A DNA stretch of 64,000 nucleotides. It comes from Granulicella rosea (GTDB lineage: Bacteria; Acidobacteriota; Terriglobia; Terriglobales; Acidobacteriaceae). The stretch is from the NCBI RefSeq assembly GCF_900188085.1, contig NZ_FZOU01000004.1, forward strand, positions 310,001-374,000. The letters run 5' to 3'. The notes under the pieces were generated by a model. It was not told the origin of the DNA. It did no database searches and worked only from the letters and a program-made list of their open reading frames with translations. Below are positions 50,123 through 59,343 of the stretch, piece by piece; the first letter of the stretch is position 1, and every line of letters starts with the position of its first letter. The position numbers and the translations under genes are program-made.

Positions 50123-53100
50123 GTGGAGCTTATCTCGATAAGCAGGCGCGGCGGTGTGTTTGTGCGCTCTGTTTCATTCATAGCATCGGCACTTAGTGTT
50201 CTGGGCGTCCAACAGATGTACGCACAGAACGCGGCGGCTATCTCAGGCTCTGTGCAGGATGCGAAGCATGGACAAGTCTCGGGTGCGAAGGTGACTGTCA
50301 CTCGTACCGAGACCGGCAATGCTCATACCACGCTATCCGATGGATCCGGCTTCTTCTCCTTCCCAGTACTCCTCCCGGGACACTACGATGTAAAAGTTGA
50401 AAAGGACGGATTCGGCACAACGACTCAATCCGGAGTCCAGATCTTTACGGGTGGCGTGACCTCCGTGAACTTCAGCCTGTTGGTAGGACAGGTGGAAGAA
50501 CACATCGACGTGCAAACCGATGAGGCGCTCTTGCAAACGACCTCCGCCGCGATCACCGATGTCATCGAAAACAAGACCATCGTCAATCTCCCGCTACTCG
50601 ATCGCCGCGCGACGCAGCTGCAGCGCTTGAACGGGTTTGTGATCGGCATGGGCACCGGCTCCGGCTCCAGCTTTGCCATCGCGGGCGGACGCGGAGGCAA
50701 CGCCAACTACACGGTGGATGGTGGCACGACACAGAACCTGTTGCAAGGCGTTCCAACGCAGATGTTCGATCTCCCGATCGACGCTCTTCAGGAGTTCACG
50801 CTGAGTGTGAGCGACTACACAGCCGATCAGGGCCGCTCGAGCGGCGGTGTCATTCAGATGAGCACCAAGACGGGCTCTAATAACTTCCATGGCAGCGCCT
50901 ACCTGTACTACCGCAGCGATTCGCTGCAGGCGAAGCCGCTGTTCGCGACTGCCAATCCTCCGCTGTCTTACAAGCTGTTCGGCGGAAGCATCGGTGGTCC
51001 CATCCGGAGAGACAAGACGTTCTTCTTCTTCACCTACGAAGGCCGTCTGCAGACCAGCACCACCGTACTGAATCTACTTGTGCCTACCGCAGCTCAGCGC
51101 AGCGGCGACTTCTCCGCTCTCGCGGTTCCTATCATCGACCCCAACACCGGTGTTCAGGCGCAGTACAACGGCGTATTGAATGTTCTTCCGCCATCAGAGC
51201 TCGATCCTTACGGCAAACAACTTGTCTCATACTATCCTCAGCCGAACATTCCCGGTGTAGCCGCGAATACAAATAACTTCACATATAACGACCAGGCAAA
51301 GTCGGTCATCAACGACTATGTTGTGCGTCTGGATCATACCTTCAGCACGAAGGATTCCATCTACTTCCGCTTCCTAGCGCAGCCCGACCATACGGATACG
51401 GCAAATGTCTATCCGACTGCCGGAACGGATAATTACGGGGTACTTTCGCATAACTTCTATTACAACCCCTCCGCGACCTGGAACCATATCTTTACCGGGT
51501 CGCTCGTCAACGAAGCTCGCTTCACGTTCACCAACCGGCAGGCCCTTTCGATCAACCACGGCGTCAACTCTGCGGCCGCGACACAGCTTGCTTTGCCCGG
51601 CACGAATCCCGGCTTCTTCCCAGGTGTGACGGTGTCAGGCTTTGCCGGCATCGGTGGCACGGGGCAACAGCAGCGTCTGCAAACGCCGATCATCAGCAAT
51701 GAGTACACCGACAACGTCTCCTGGCAGCACGGCAACCACCAGTTCAAATTCGGCGCCGACTACCGCACCTCCGCGGATGGCGATCTATATTCTCCTTCGG
51801 CGGGAGGCCTCTTCGGATTCACCCCGCAGGGAGCTGTCGCAGCCGCGCAGATCGCGAGCGCGGGCGCAACGCCTGCCGGCAGCCTTGCCAATCTTCTGCT
51901 CGGCCGCGTGAACACGGCCACCCGTTCGGAGACCGAGTATCTCTACTCCGCCGCGTGGAGCTGGGGTCTTTACGCTCAGGATAACTGGCACGTCAACAAC
52001 AAACTGACACTCAACTATGGCATTCGCTGGGACATCGACTCTCCTCGCTATCTCGAAAACAACCGGCAGAACTCCTTCGATACGAACGCGATCAATCCGG
52101 TTTCGAATACTCCCGGCGTCATCACCTTCTCCGGTATTAACGGCGTGAGCAAGTATGCGAACAACTTCGACACGCACCTCTTTGGACCTCGCTTCGGATT
52201 CGCTTACACTCCGGTGGCGCACTCGGTCGTGCGTGGCGGCTTCGGCATCCTTTACCCGGGCGAATACGATCAGGCCACGCCGATCGTGCTGAGCACGGGT
52301 TTCTCGAACTCTGTGACACTCAACTCGCCGAACTCGAATGCAGGTACGCCTGCCTTCCTGCTGAAGAACAACGGCACCGCCGGAACAGGTCTTGCCGCCT
52401 ATCCCACGACCGCACAACTCACGGCTGGTTACGGCGCCGTCGCCGCGCCTTATACCTCCCCGGCGCCTTACATTGCACCGCAGTTCATCTCGCCCAGGCG
52501 ACTTACCGGATACCTCTATCAAGCGAGTCTTAATGTGCAACATGAGTTTGCGGGCAATCTACTGCTCGACATCGGCTTTCTGGGCACCTATGGTCATCAC
52601 CTTGCGAGCCCATTCGCCGAGAGCATCAACCAGATTAGCCCGGCAAACCTCGCCACACTGGCAAACGGCACGGCAACGCTGAAGCCACAAGCGCTCCGTC
52701 CCTTCCCGCAGTTCAGCAACGTGCAGAACTTATACCCCGATATCGGCCAGTCGCGTTACAACGGCGTCAACGTCGGCGTCCAAAAGCGCTTCAGCCATGG
52801 CTTTCAATATCAGGCCAACTACACTTACTCGAAGTTCATCGACAATGAAGAGTCACGCAGCGAGTTAGCTGGGTATCCTGGAACCGATACCTACACCGAC
52901 TACTACAACCCTAAGAATCGCTTCGGACTTTCGGGCAACGACGTACGGCATCGCCTGATCGCCAACGGTGTGCTTGAGCTGCCCTTCGGCCGCGGAAAGC
53001 TGGTGCATCTAAACAATGCGGTCGCTAACCAGGTCGTGGGCGGCTGGTCCATCAGCGGTCTTACCGAGATTCACTCGGGGACGGCGCTCAGCCCTATCGA

Positions 53101-53503
53101 TCTCACGAACAATACCAACAGCTTCTCGGACGGGGTGCGGCCGAACCTGACCGGTAACCCGAACGACCTCTCCTCCAACCGCTCGCGCACGGCAAAGATC
53201 GCACAGTGGTTCGATACCGCAGCCTTCAGCCAGAACGCAGCTTATACCTTCGGCAACGCGCCACGCACCTTTGGCCGCGGACCGCGGCTGGTGAACACGG
53301 ATCTCACACTGCTCAAGAGGGTCAACTTTTACGAGCAGCATGCCATCGAGTTCCGCCTGGAGGCGCTCAACGCCTTCAATCATGCGAATCTCGGAAACCC
53401 CAACACTCAGTTTGGCAGTCCTAACTTCGGCAAGATCACCGCGCTGTCGGGTGCAACCACGGGCTCGAGAACGCTCCAGTTGGCGGCGCACTATACCTTC
53501 TAA
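50123..53503 (+). CDS. Oar-like TonB-dependent receptor (sulfur-regulon side)
   Basis: 1,126 residues from a GTG at 50123, five bases after AGGAGG. It has a signal peptide (FIASALSVLGVQQMYAQ), regulatory-like domain (AAISGSVQDAKHGQVSGAKV), plug (VNLPLLDRRATQLQRLNGFV, NANYTVDGG-like NYTVDGGTTQNLLQGVP) and full barrel ending QLAAHYTF. It is intact. A Cys-rich leader and terminator directly upstream tie it to cysteine supply. With the sulfatase genes nearby, uptake of an organic sulfate or other sulfur compound is a reasonable guess, not shown. Confidence 0.93.
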   Translation: MELISISRRGGVFVRSVSFIASALSVLGVQQMYAQNAAAISGSVQDAKHGQVSGAKVTVTRTETGNAHTTLSDGSGFFSFPVLLPGHYDVKVEKDGFGTTTQSGVQIFTGGVTSVNFSLLVGQVEEHIDVQTDEALLQTTSAAITDVIENKTIVNLPLLDRRATQLQRLNGFVIGMGTGSGSSFAIAGGRGGNANYTVDGGTTQNLLQGVPTQMFDLPIDALQEFTLSVSDYTADQGRSSGGVIQMSTKTGSNNFHGSAYLYYRSDSLQAKPLFATANPPLSYKLFGGSIGGPIRRDKTFFFFTYEGRLQTSTTVLNLLVPTAAQRSGDFSALAVPIIDPNTGVQAQYNGVLNVLPPSELDPYGKQLVSYYPQPNIPGVAANTNNFTYNDQAKSVINDYVVRLDHTFSTKDSIYFRFLAQPDHTDTANVYPTAGTDNYGVLSHNFYYNPSATWNHIFTGSLVNEARFTFTNRQALSINHGVNSAAATQLALPGTNPGFFPGVTVSGFAGIGGTGQQQRLQTPIISNEYTDNVSWQHGNHQFKFGADYRTSADGDLYSPSAGGLFGFTPQGAVAAAQIASAGATPAGSLANLLLGRVNTATRSETEYLYSAAWSWGLYAQDNWHVNNKLTLNYGIRWDIDSPRYLENNRQNSFDTNAINPVSNTPGVITFSGINGVSKYANNFDTHLFGPRFGFAYTPVAHSVVRGGFGILYPGEYDQATPIVLSTGFSNSVTLNSPNSNAGTPAFLLKNNGTAGTGLAAYPTTAQLTAGYGAVAAPYTSPAPYIAPQFISPRRLTGYLYQASLNVQHEFAGNLLLDIGFLGTYGHHLASPFAESINQISPANLATLANGTATLKPQALRPFPQFSNVQNLYPDIGQSRYNGVNVGVQKRFSHGFQYQANYTYSKFIDNEESRSELAGYPGTDTYTDYYNPKNRFGLSGNDVRHRLIANGVLELPFGRGKLVHLNNAVANQVVGGWSISGLTEIHSGTALSPIDLTNNTNSFSDGVRPNLTGNPNDLSSNRSRTAKIAQWFDTAAFSQNAAYTFGNAPRTFGRGPRLVNTDLTLLKRVNFYEQHAIEFRLEALNAFNHANLGNPNTQFGSPNFGKITALSGATTGSRTLQLAAHYTF

Positions 53504-53522
53504 TCGGACGACTAACTGAATA

Positions 53523-53549
53523 CGCTCCGGCGCATACTCCGCCGGAGCG
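53523..53549 (+). terminator. Terminator of the receptor gene
   Basis: CGCTCCGGCG pairs with CGCCGGAGCG (10 bp perfect, loop CATACTC), followed by CATTTGTTT. Confidence 0.8.
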
Positions 53550-53829
53550 CATTTGTTTAAGAGCCGTCCTTCTTGATATTCGAGAGAGTTCGCAAATGTT
53601 AGGCACCCTTTGCTAACCCAGCGCCAATCACCTGCCATCAATAAATACGATCAACCACCAGCAAAAGCCGAAGCAGATCCTCCGCTGTCGAAAGGAGGAC
53701 AACTTTTCAGGCAGCCGCACAGAGCTCCGGGCAATCCGCTTTGGCCACGACATCTGTAAGATCATCGGCAAAGAAAGATCGCCGGCCTACTTTGGGTAGG
53801 CCGGCGATCTTTCGTGATTCCAATTCTAA
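53550..53829. other. Convergent intergenic region
   Basis: No gene seen. It contains the long palindrome at 53774-53812 and otherwise nothing recognisable. Confidence 0.4.
53774..53812. terminator. Bidirectional terminator of the leftward operon
   Basis: AAAGATCGCCGGCCTAC pairs perfectly with GTAGGCCGGCGATCTTT (17 bp) around TTTGG, with A/T runs at both outer edges. It ends the rhodanese-like operon and could also stop rightward read-through. Confidence 0.9.
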
Positions 53830-54336
53830 TTACTTACTGCTTGCGATCGACGCTGTCTGAGACGTTCGCTTGCCTGCGTTGGATGCGTTGACAGTGGCTT
53901 TCTTTTGTAGCGTTCCGCCTTCGGCCACATAGCTCTGTGCGCCGATCGCTCCAGCTACCATGAGACCGTTCGCAGCCAGCAGATCGGCCGCGACTCCGGC
54001 ACGCGCTGTGCTGCTGGAGATTGTGATAATGAGCCTGTCCTTCGATACCTCACCGATGCGGCCCTTCAGGTCCGCGAGCTGGATGTTTAGGTACGACGGA
54101 AATCCTCCATTGGCTGCAATCTCCTCCGGTGTGCGGATGTCGATAAGCTGCACCTCATCCGGATGCGCGACCAGCGAGTCGAACTCCTCGCGAGTCAGCT
54201 TTTTAGCCTTGGAGGCGGGCTCCTGTTCCTGCGCAGTAGCCCACTGCTTTGCAGGAGCAGGCGCAACAGGCTGCTGTGCAAAGGCAATAGATGGCATAAG
54301 ACTAACAGCGCTGATGACAACAATCTTTTTCAACAT
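53830..54336 (-). CDS. Exported rhodanese-like protein lacking the catalytic Cys
   Basis: 168 residues with a signal peptide (MLKKIVVISAVSLMPSIAFA); AGGAG precedes the start. The rhodanese fold shows LIDIRTPEEIAANGGFPSYL and the active loop IITISSSTARAGVAADLL, where Ser107 sits at the Cys position. It is the paralogue of the protein at 7904 (same length class, same Cys-to-Ser change, same NIQLADLK/SIQIKDLK block). It is the last gene of the PSCyt-DUF1501 operon, 111 bases after DUF1501. A periplasmic binding role is possible; sulfur transfer chemistry is unlikely. Confidence 0.85.
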   Translation of the reverse strand: MLKKIVVISAVSLMPSIAFAQQPVAPAPAKQWATAQEQEPASKAKKLTREEFDSLVAHPDEVQLIDIRTPEEIAANGGFPSYLNIQLADLKGRIGEVSKDRLIITISSSTARAGVAADLLAANGLMVAGAIGAQSYVAEGGTLQKKATVNASNAGKRTSQTASIASSK

Positions 54337-54447
54337 GGTGTAGCTCCTTCTAGCCGATAGGTTTGATTTGGATGGGTGTGAAGATCGCGCGATGGTCTAC
54401 AGGTGGACGGCAACAATGAAGATGGGAGGCTGCTTGAATAAGGCAGA

Positions 54448-55827
54448 TCATGCAAAGACATCTCGCTGCACGACACCCGCCACATTGGTCAACCGGAAGT
54501 CTCTGCCGGCATACCGATATGTGAGTTGCTCATGGTCGATTCCCATCAGGGCGAGCAGCGTAGCGTGCAGATCGTTGATATGCATGCGGCCTTCGACCGC
54601 GGCCATGCCGAGCTCGTCCGTGTTGCCGTAGCTGAAGCCTTTCTTTACGCCGGCTCCAGTCATGAACATCGCATAGCCCGTGATGTTGTGGTCGCGGCCG
54701 TCGTTCCCCTGCGAGGTCGGCAGACGTCCGAACTCCGAGCCGAAGAGCACCAGTGTGTCTTCAAGCAGACCGCGCTGTTTCAGGTCGGCAAGCAGCGCAG
54801 CCGTCGGCTGGTCGACGCGGCGGCTCTGCTCGATAAGACCGTTATGCAGATTTGTGTGATGATCCCAGTTGGGTTGACGAATCTCGACAAAGCGCACGCC
54901 TGCCTCACTAAGCCTGCGCGCCATCAGGCACTGGCGGGCAAAGGAGCCTTCGAGTCCTGGCTTCACGCCGTAGGCATCGAGCACATGCTGCGGCTCCTTC
55001 GAGATATCGAGCAATGCAGGGATACTATCCTGCATGCGGAAGCCCAGCTCATATGACTTGATCACACCATCCACAGCCTCCGGTGCTCCATCGTAGGAAG
55101 CCACTTCGCGGTTGAGGTCCTGGATCAGGTCGATCTGTTCACGCTCCAGCTGCTTCGTTGTGGAGGGTTGAATATTCGGCATGTTGCCGGCATCGCTGAT
55201 AGCCGTGCCCTGGTAGTACGCAGGCAGGAACGCGCTGCCATAGTTCGAGGCGCCGCCAAAGGCGACCGGAGGATTGATCGTCACATAGCCCGGCAGGTCC
55301 TGATTCTCCGTGCCGAGCCCATAGAGCAGCCACGAGCCCATGCTGGGGCGGGTCAGCGAAGCATTGGCGCTGCCCGTATGCAACTGGACGACGGCTTGCG
55401 GATGTGCGGGCGTATCGGTGTAAAGCCCACGCAGGAAGCAGAACTCGTCCGCATGCGTGGCGATGTTCGGCAGCAACTCGGAGAAGTACGCACCGGAGCT
55501 TCCATACTGTTTAAATTTGAACTTCGATGCAGTAATCGTACCGCCGCCAGGGCCTGATTTACCGTGACGTTTCTCGAGCTCGGGCTTGTACTCGAAGGTA
55601 TCCACACTGGACATGGCGCCTTCCATGAAAAGGAAGATAATGCGCTTCGCCTTCACCGGTAGCGGCGGACGTTTTGGCGCGAGCGGGTTGAGCGCGTTGA
55701 GCTCCGAAGCGGATGCCTTCTTGGCCAACGAGCCCAACAGACCCGCGAGTGCAAGATGTCCGAACCCGGCTCCAGCGCCACGCAGTATATTGCGGCGTGT
55801 CGTTATCAATGGCTTATACTCCGGCAT
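54448..55827 (-). CDS. Tat-exported DUF1501 protein
   Basis: 459 residues from the ATG at 55827 (GGAGAG upstream). It has a Tat-like signal (TTRRNILRGAGAGFGHLALA) and the DUF1501 core: KRIIFLFMEGAMSSVDTFEY, FLRGLYTDTPAHPQAVVQLH, WDHHTNLHNGLIEQSRRVD, VLFGSEFGRLPTSQGNDGRD. The fold is related to alkaline phosphatase/sulfatase, with metal-binding His and Asp, but the activity is unknown. In Planctomycetes and some Acidobacteria it pairs with DUF1549/DUF1553 proteins, as here (43 bases from the upstream gene), often near sulfatases. Confidence 0.92.
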   Translation of the reverse strand: MPEYKPLITTRRNILRGAGAGFGHLALAGLLGSLAKKASASELNALNPLAPKRPPLPVKAKRIIFLFMEGAMSSVDTFEYKPELEKRHGKSGPGGGTITASKFKFKQYGSSGAYFSELLPNIATHADEFCFLRGLYTDTPAHPQAVVQLHTGSANASLTRPSMGSWLLYGLGTENQDLPGYVTINPPVAFGGASNYGSAFLPAYYQGTAISDAGNMPNIQPSTTKQLEREQIDLIQDLNREVASYDGAPEAVDGVIKSYELGFRMQDSIPALLDISKEPQHVLDAYGVKPGLEGSFARQCLMARRLSEAGVRFVEIRQPNWDHHTNLHNGLIEQSRRVDQPTAALLADLKQRGLLEDTLVLFGSEFGRLPTSQGNDGRDHNITGYAMFMTGAGVKKGFSYGNTDELGMAAVEGRMHINDLHATLLALMGIDHEQLTYRYAGRDFRLTNVAGVVQRDVFA

Positions 55828-55870
55828 AATGTAACTCTCCTTGAACATGTATCGTTGGCGAACATTCTTG

Positions 55871-58800
55871 TTAGCGAACAAACTGGAAGGCAGCAGAGCC
55901 ATATAGCGATTGCACGAAGGCCGTCCATGCTGCCTCCCGCGCGCTTTGTGGCAACGGCAACGTATTGCCAGACTCCTTGATCGCTGTTTCGACTGAGTCA
56001 TCCTGAGCGAGGCCATCTTCGCGAATGATTCCGTCTGTGATGGAAGTCTTCGTGGTACCGGTCAACGCGATGTGTGCCTGCGACGGAGCAGTAGACGCAG
56101 GGTGCGCCTTGCCCCACGTCGCGCTGTAGCGGGCGAGGAACGCATTCACACGAGCCGTGTCCTGTGCCGTGGGAGCATGGCCCAGCACACGTTGGTACGC
56201 CTCACGAATTCTCCCTGCATCGCTGCTCTGCCGGTTTGCAAGAAGCCGATCCGCAAGCAGACGCGACTGCTGGCGCACAAACGGCGAGTTCAGCATAAAG
56301 AGCGCCTGGGTAGGCACGGTCGTCTCATCGCGCTTGCCCGTCACCAATGTCTGGGTTACGGGATCGAAGGCAGCCAGCGGACGGGGTATCTCGTCGCGCA
56401 GCAACGGTAGATAGATGCTGCGATAGCGGCTGCGATCCGCGGCAGAGAGGACGGAGTCAACCACTGGGCCGTCGTCGCGGATCTCGATCATACGCAGCGC
56501 CATGGTGGGCGAGCCTTGCGGCTGCTTCAGGTCGAGCTGACCGGAAGAGGCAAGTATGCTGTCGCGGACCTCCTCTGCCTCCAGCCGCCGGGGAGCATGA
56601 CGCCATACATAGCGGTCTGCCGGATCGATATCGCGGTACTCTGCCGGCACCTCGGAGCCAAGCCTGTACGCGCGCGTCAGCACAAGCTCGCGCACCAGCT
56701 TTTTGGTCGACCACCCGTTGCGGACAAAGTCCTGCGCAAGATAATCCAGCAGCTCTGGGTTGGAAGGCTGATCGCCTGTGGTCCCGAAGTTATCCAGGCT
56801 AAGCACAATGCCAGCGCCGAAGAGATGCGCCCATACCCGGTTGACGTAGACGCGCGAGGTCAACGGGTTATCCGCTCGCGTGATCCACTGCGCAAGCTCC
56901 AGACGTCCGCTATGGTCTGCGGGAATCCTGGGCGTATCGGGTAGATTCACCACCGTGAGGAAGCCGCGCGGCACCGCTGGCCCGTGACGTTCTTCCACGC
57001 CACGGATACGTACGGTCGTGTCTGCCACGACTCCATCGCGCACGCTGTGTACGCCATAGCCACGCTCGCCCAGGTCGGCGGCGAGTTGGTAATCTTCCCG
57101 CAGCTGTACGAACTTGCGCTGCAGCTCCAGACGCTTTTGCTTCTCTACATCGCTAAGTGGAGCGTGAGCAGGATTAGCCTTTGCCGCAGCCGCATCTTTC
57201 TCACGAGCGGCGTCGAGTTCTTTCTTCGCCGCATCGCGTGCTGCCTTCAGATCGTCGAGCTGCTTCTGCGGGATGGCAGGCGCCAACTCAGCTGCATGCA
57301 AATAGCCCAGCTGCTTCGGCTCGTAGTAGTCCAGGCCCGCCCCACCCATCCTGCTGCCCAGGCCGGAGGCATCCACCGTGCTGGTAAAGATGCCTGCCAG
57401 CGCATAGTAGTCGGTTGCCGGAATGGGATCGAACTTATGATCGTGGCAGCGCGCGCACGAGACCGTGAGCGCCATGGTGGAACGCGCCACCGTATCGATC
57501 TGGTCGTCTACGTTGTCCATCTTGAAGCGGGCCTTGAAGCGCTGGTTCACATCCTTCGGACCGAGCGCGAGGAAGCCGGTTGCCGTCAGCAGGCGGTCGT
57601 GCTCTGCCGGCGTGGCTGAGGGCAGGAGATCGCCGGCGAGCTGCTCCTGAAGGAAGCGATTGTAAGGAACATCGCGGTTGACAGCGTCGATCACGTAGTC
57701 GCGATAGCGCCATGCGTTGGGGTAAGGCATGTTGCGCGAAGGCCCCGAAGACTCTGCATACCGCGCCACGTCGAGCCAATGCCGGCCCCAACGCTCGCCA
57801 AACTGTTGCGAGGCCAGCAGGCGATCCACCAGCTTCGTATACGCCTGCTCGGAGTGATCGCGCTCGAACGCCTTCACCTCCGCGGGCGTGGGCGGAAGGC
57901 CGGTAAGGTCATAGCTCACGCGCCGGATCAACGTAACCGCATCCGCATCCTTCACCGGCGCAAGCTTCTTCTCCTGCATCTTCGCCAGCAGGAACCGGTC
58001 CACGCTCGTCAACGACCAGGTGTTGTTCGCGACCACTGGCGGCTGCGGATCGGTGAGCGCCTGCCACGACCAGAAGCTCTGGCGCAGCCTGGGATATGCA
58101 ACTGCCAGACGCGCAGGAGTCTGCGGCAGCTTCTCGGTCTCATCCGGCCATGCGGCGCCGTCTTTGATCCATCGTTCGAGGATGGCGACCTCTTCCGCAG
58201 GAAGCGACTCCGTGCTCTCCTGCGGCATACGCTTCTTCGTGTCGGCAGTCTTCACGCGCTCGATCAGCAGGCTCTTTTCAGGATGGCCGGGGATGATCAC
58301 CGGGCCTTCGTTGCCGCCACTAAAGATGCTGATGCCGACGTCCACACGCAGACCTCCTGCTTCCTTGAAGGCGTCCGAGTGGCAGTTATAGCAGCGGTTG
58401 ACGAGGATGGGCCGAACGTTCTTCTCGAAGTAGGCAAGCTGCTCCGGCGTCGCGGGCCGAGGATATGCCACGGCGCTTGTGCGGACGGGCTTCGCCGCTT
58501 CCGGCGCCGCGCTTGCAACAGGCTTGCCTTCAGGCCAGAAGGCACCCTGCTGGATCCATGTACGAAGGTTCGCAATATCCTTTGCGGGTAGAGGGTCGTC
58601 CTCGCCCTTCGGCATACGCTTCTTCAGATCATCGGTCTGGATGCGCTGCAGCAGCAAGCTATCCTCCGGCTTGCCCAGCACGATCGCTGGGCCGGTGCGG
58701 CCGCCCTTCAACAAGGCATCACGATCGTCCACGCGCAGGCCGCCTGCAGCACGAGTCTGCGTTGAGTGGCAGTCGTAGCAGGAGTTCGTGAGCACTGGAC

Positions 58801-58996
58801 GAATGTTCTGCTCAAAGAAGGCTGTCTGCTCGACGCTGGTGGCCGGGCTTGCGACAGGGACGGGAGCAGCCTGGGGAGCGGCGTAGGCTACGGTCAGCGG
58901 CTGCATCAGGTGGGTAAGAGCGAGTCCGCCCAGGAGAGCCGTACTGGCCACAAGGCCAAAGTATCCCGGCCTGAATCTTCGAAGATACGTGTGCAT
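55871..58996 (-). CDS. PSCyt1/DUF1549/DUF1553 protein with two c-type haem motifs
   Basis: 1,041 residues from the ATG at 58996 (AAAGGA upstream). After a signal/anchor there are two planctomycete-type cytochrome C domains with CxxCH: CYDCH at 73-77 and CYNCH at 202-206. DUF1549 (SVDRFLLAKMQEKKLAPVKD, YDLTGLPPTPAEVKAFERD, GRHWLDVARYAES) and DUF1553 (LAQWITRADNPLTSRVYVNR, AHLFGAGIVLSLDNFGTTGD) follow. It is probably a periplasmic oxidoreductase acting with DUF1501, perhaps on sulfated or complex carbohydrates; substrate unproven. The ribosome site lies in the 3' arm of a small hairpin (59002-59017). Confidence 0.92.
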   Translation of the reverse strand: MHTYLRRFRPGYFGLVASTALLGGLALTHLMQPLTVAYAAPQAAPVPVASPATSVEQTAFFEQNIRPVLTNSCYDCHSTQTRAAGGLRVDDRDALLKGGRTGPAIVLGKPEDSLLLQRIQTDDLKKRMPKGEDDPLPAKDIANLRTWIQQGAFWPEGKPVASAAPEAAKPVRTSAVAYPRPATPEQLAYFEKNVRPILVNRCYNCHSDAFKEAGGLRVDVGISIFSGGNEGPVIIPGHPEKSLLIERVKTADTKKRMPQESTESLPAEEVAILERWIKDGAAWPDETEKLPQTPARLAVAYPRLRQSFWSWQALTDPQPPVVANNTWSLTSVDRFLLAKMQEKKLAPVKDADAVTLIRRVSYDLTGLPPTPAEVKAFERDHSEQAYTKLVDRLLASQQFGERWGRHWLDVARYAESSGPSRNMPYPNAWRYRDYVIDAVNRDVPYNRFLQEQLAGDLLPSATPAEHDRLLTATGFLALGPKDVNQRFKARFKMDNVDDQIDTVARSTMALTVSCARCHDHKFDPIPATDYYALAGIFTSTVDASGLGSRMGGAGLDYYEPKQLGYLHAAELAPAIPQKQLDDLKAARDAAKKELDAAREKDAAAAKANPAHAPLSDVEKQKRLELQRKFVQLREDYQLAADLGERGYGVHSVRDGVVADTTVRIRGVEERHGPAVPRGFLTVVNLPDTPRIPADHSGRLELAQWITRADNPLTSRVYVNRVWAHLFGAGIVLSLDNFGTTGDQPSNPELLDYLAQDFVRNGWSTKKLVRELVLTRAYRLGSEVPAEYRDIDPADRYVWRHAPRRLEAEEVRDSILASSGQLDLKQPQGSPTMALRMIEIRDDGPVVDSVLSAADRSRYRSIYLPLLRDEIPRPLAAFDPVTQTLVTGKRDETTVPTQALFMLNSPFVRQQSRLLADRLLANRQSSDAGRIREAYQRVLGHAPTAQDTARVNAFLARYSATWGKAHPASTAPSQAHIALTGTTKTSITDGIIREDGLAQDDSVETAIKESGNTLPLPQSAREAAWTAFVQSLYGSAAFQFVR

Positions 58997-59001
58997 GCAA
59001 G

Positions 59002-59053
59002 TCCTTTGGACAAAGGAGACGATCGCGCACGGAAGATCGTGCGACGGATCGTC
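59002..59053 (-). promoter_or_regulatory. Stem-loops masking the ribosome site of the PSCyt/DUF1553 gene
   Basis: On the minus strand TCCTTT-GTCC-AAAGGA folds so that the Shine-Dalgarno AAAGGA is paired. Directly upstream, GACGATC/GATCGTC with inner GCACG/CGTGC forms a larger hairpin (59018-59053). There is no T-tract, so control after leader 6 may act on translation rather than termination. Confidence 0.5.
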
Positions 59054-59139
59054 TGCCGAGCAAGCGTACAAACGGACAAAGCCGTGACGCTTACTGCGAA
59101 ATCAGAGATAGATTGTCAGGAAGGGGATGGCGCAGGTAA

Positions 59140-59214
59140 CTAACAACAAAAGCGACGGGGAGTCGCGCTTGAGGCGTTCGTGTTGTCGACCTGGGATGTA
59201 AAAGAAATTCGCAT
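59140..59214 (-). CDS. 24-residue leader peptide ending in Cys-Cys (leader 6)
   Basis: The ORF starts MRISFTSQVDNTNASS and ends RRFCC before TAG, placing two Cys codons directly at the stop. It lies 143 bases upstream of the PSCyt/DUF1553 start, under a TTGACT promoter. It fits the position and size of the other leaders but has only two Cys codons and no terminator behind it. RNA hairpins before the gene mask the ribosome site instead. The assignment as a cysteine-responsive leader is plausible but less certain. Confidence 0.6.
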   Translation of the reverse strand: MRISFTSQVDNTNASSATPRRFCC

Positions 59215-59224
59215 CGCTGGATTG

Positions 59225-59253
59225 ATTGAGCCATGAAGCAGAAAAGAAGTCAA
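59225..59253 (-). promoter_or_regulatory. Promoter of leader 6
   Basis: TTGACT at 59253-59248, 17-base spacer, CTCAAT at 59230-59225, ten bases to the leader ATG. It is back to back with the rightward promoter at 59270. Confidence 0.6.
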
Positions 59254-59269
59254 GCCCAAGGCGCGTTTC

Positions 59270-59298
59270 TTGACACATCGGCAAACGATTTGTACCTT
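59270..59298 (+). promoter_or_regulatory. Promoter of the sulfatase operon
   Basis: Consensus TTGACA at 59270-59275, 17-base spacer, TACCTT at 59293-59298. The two divergent -35 boxes are 16 bases apart. Confidence 0.65.
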
Positions 59299-59343
59299 TG
59301 AGAAAGTTTTACATCCCTCTGCCTCGGAACCCTTCGGAACTTC

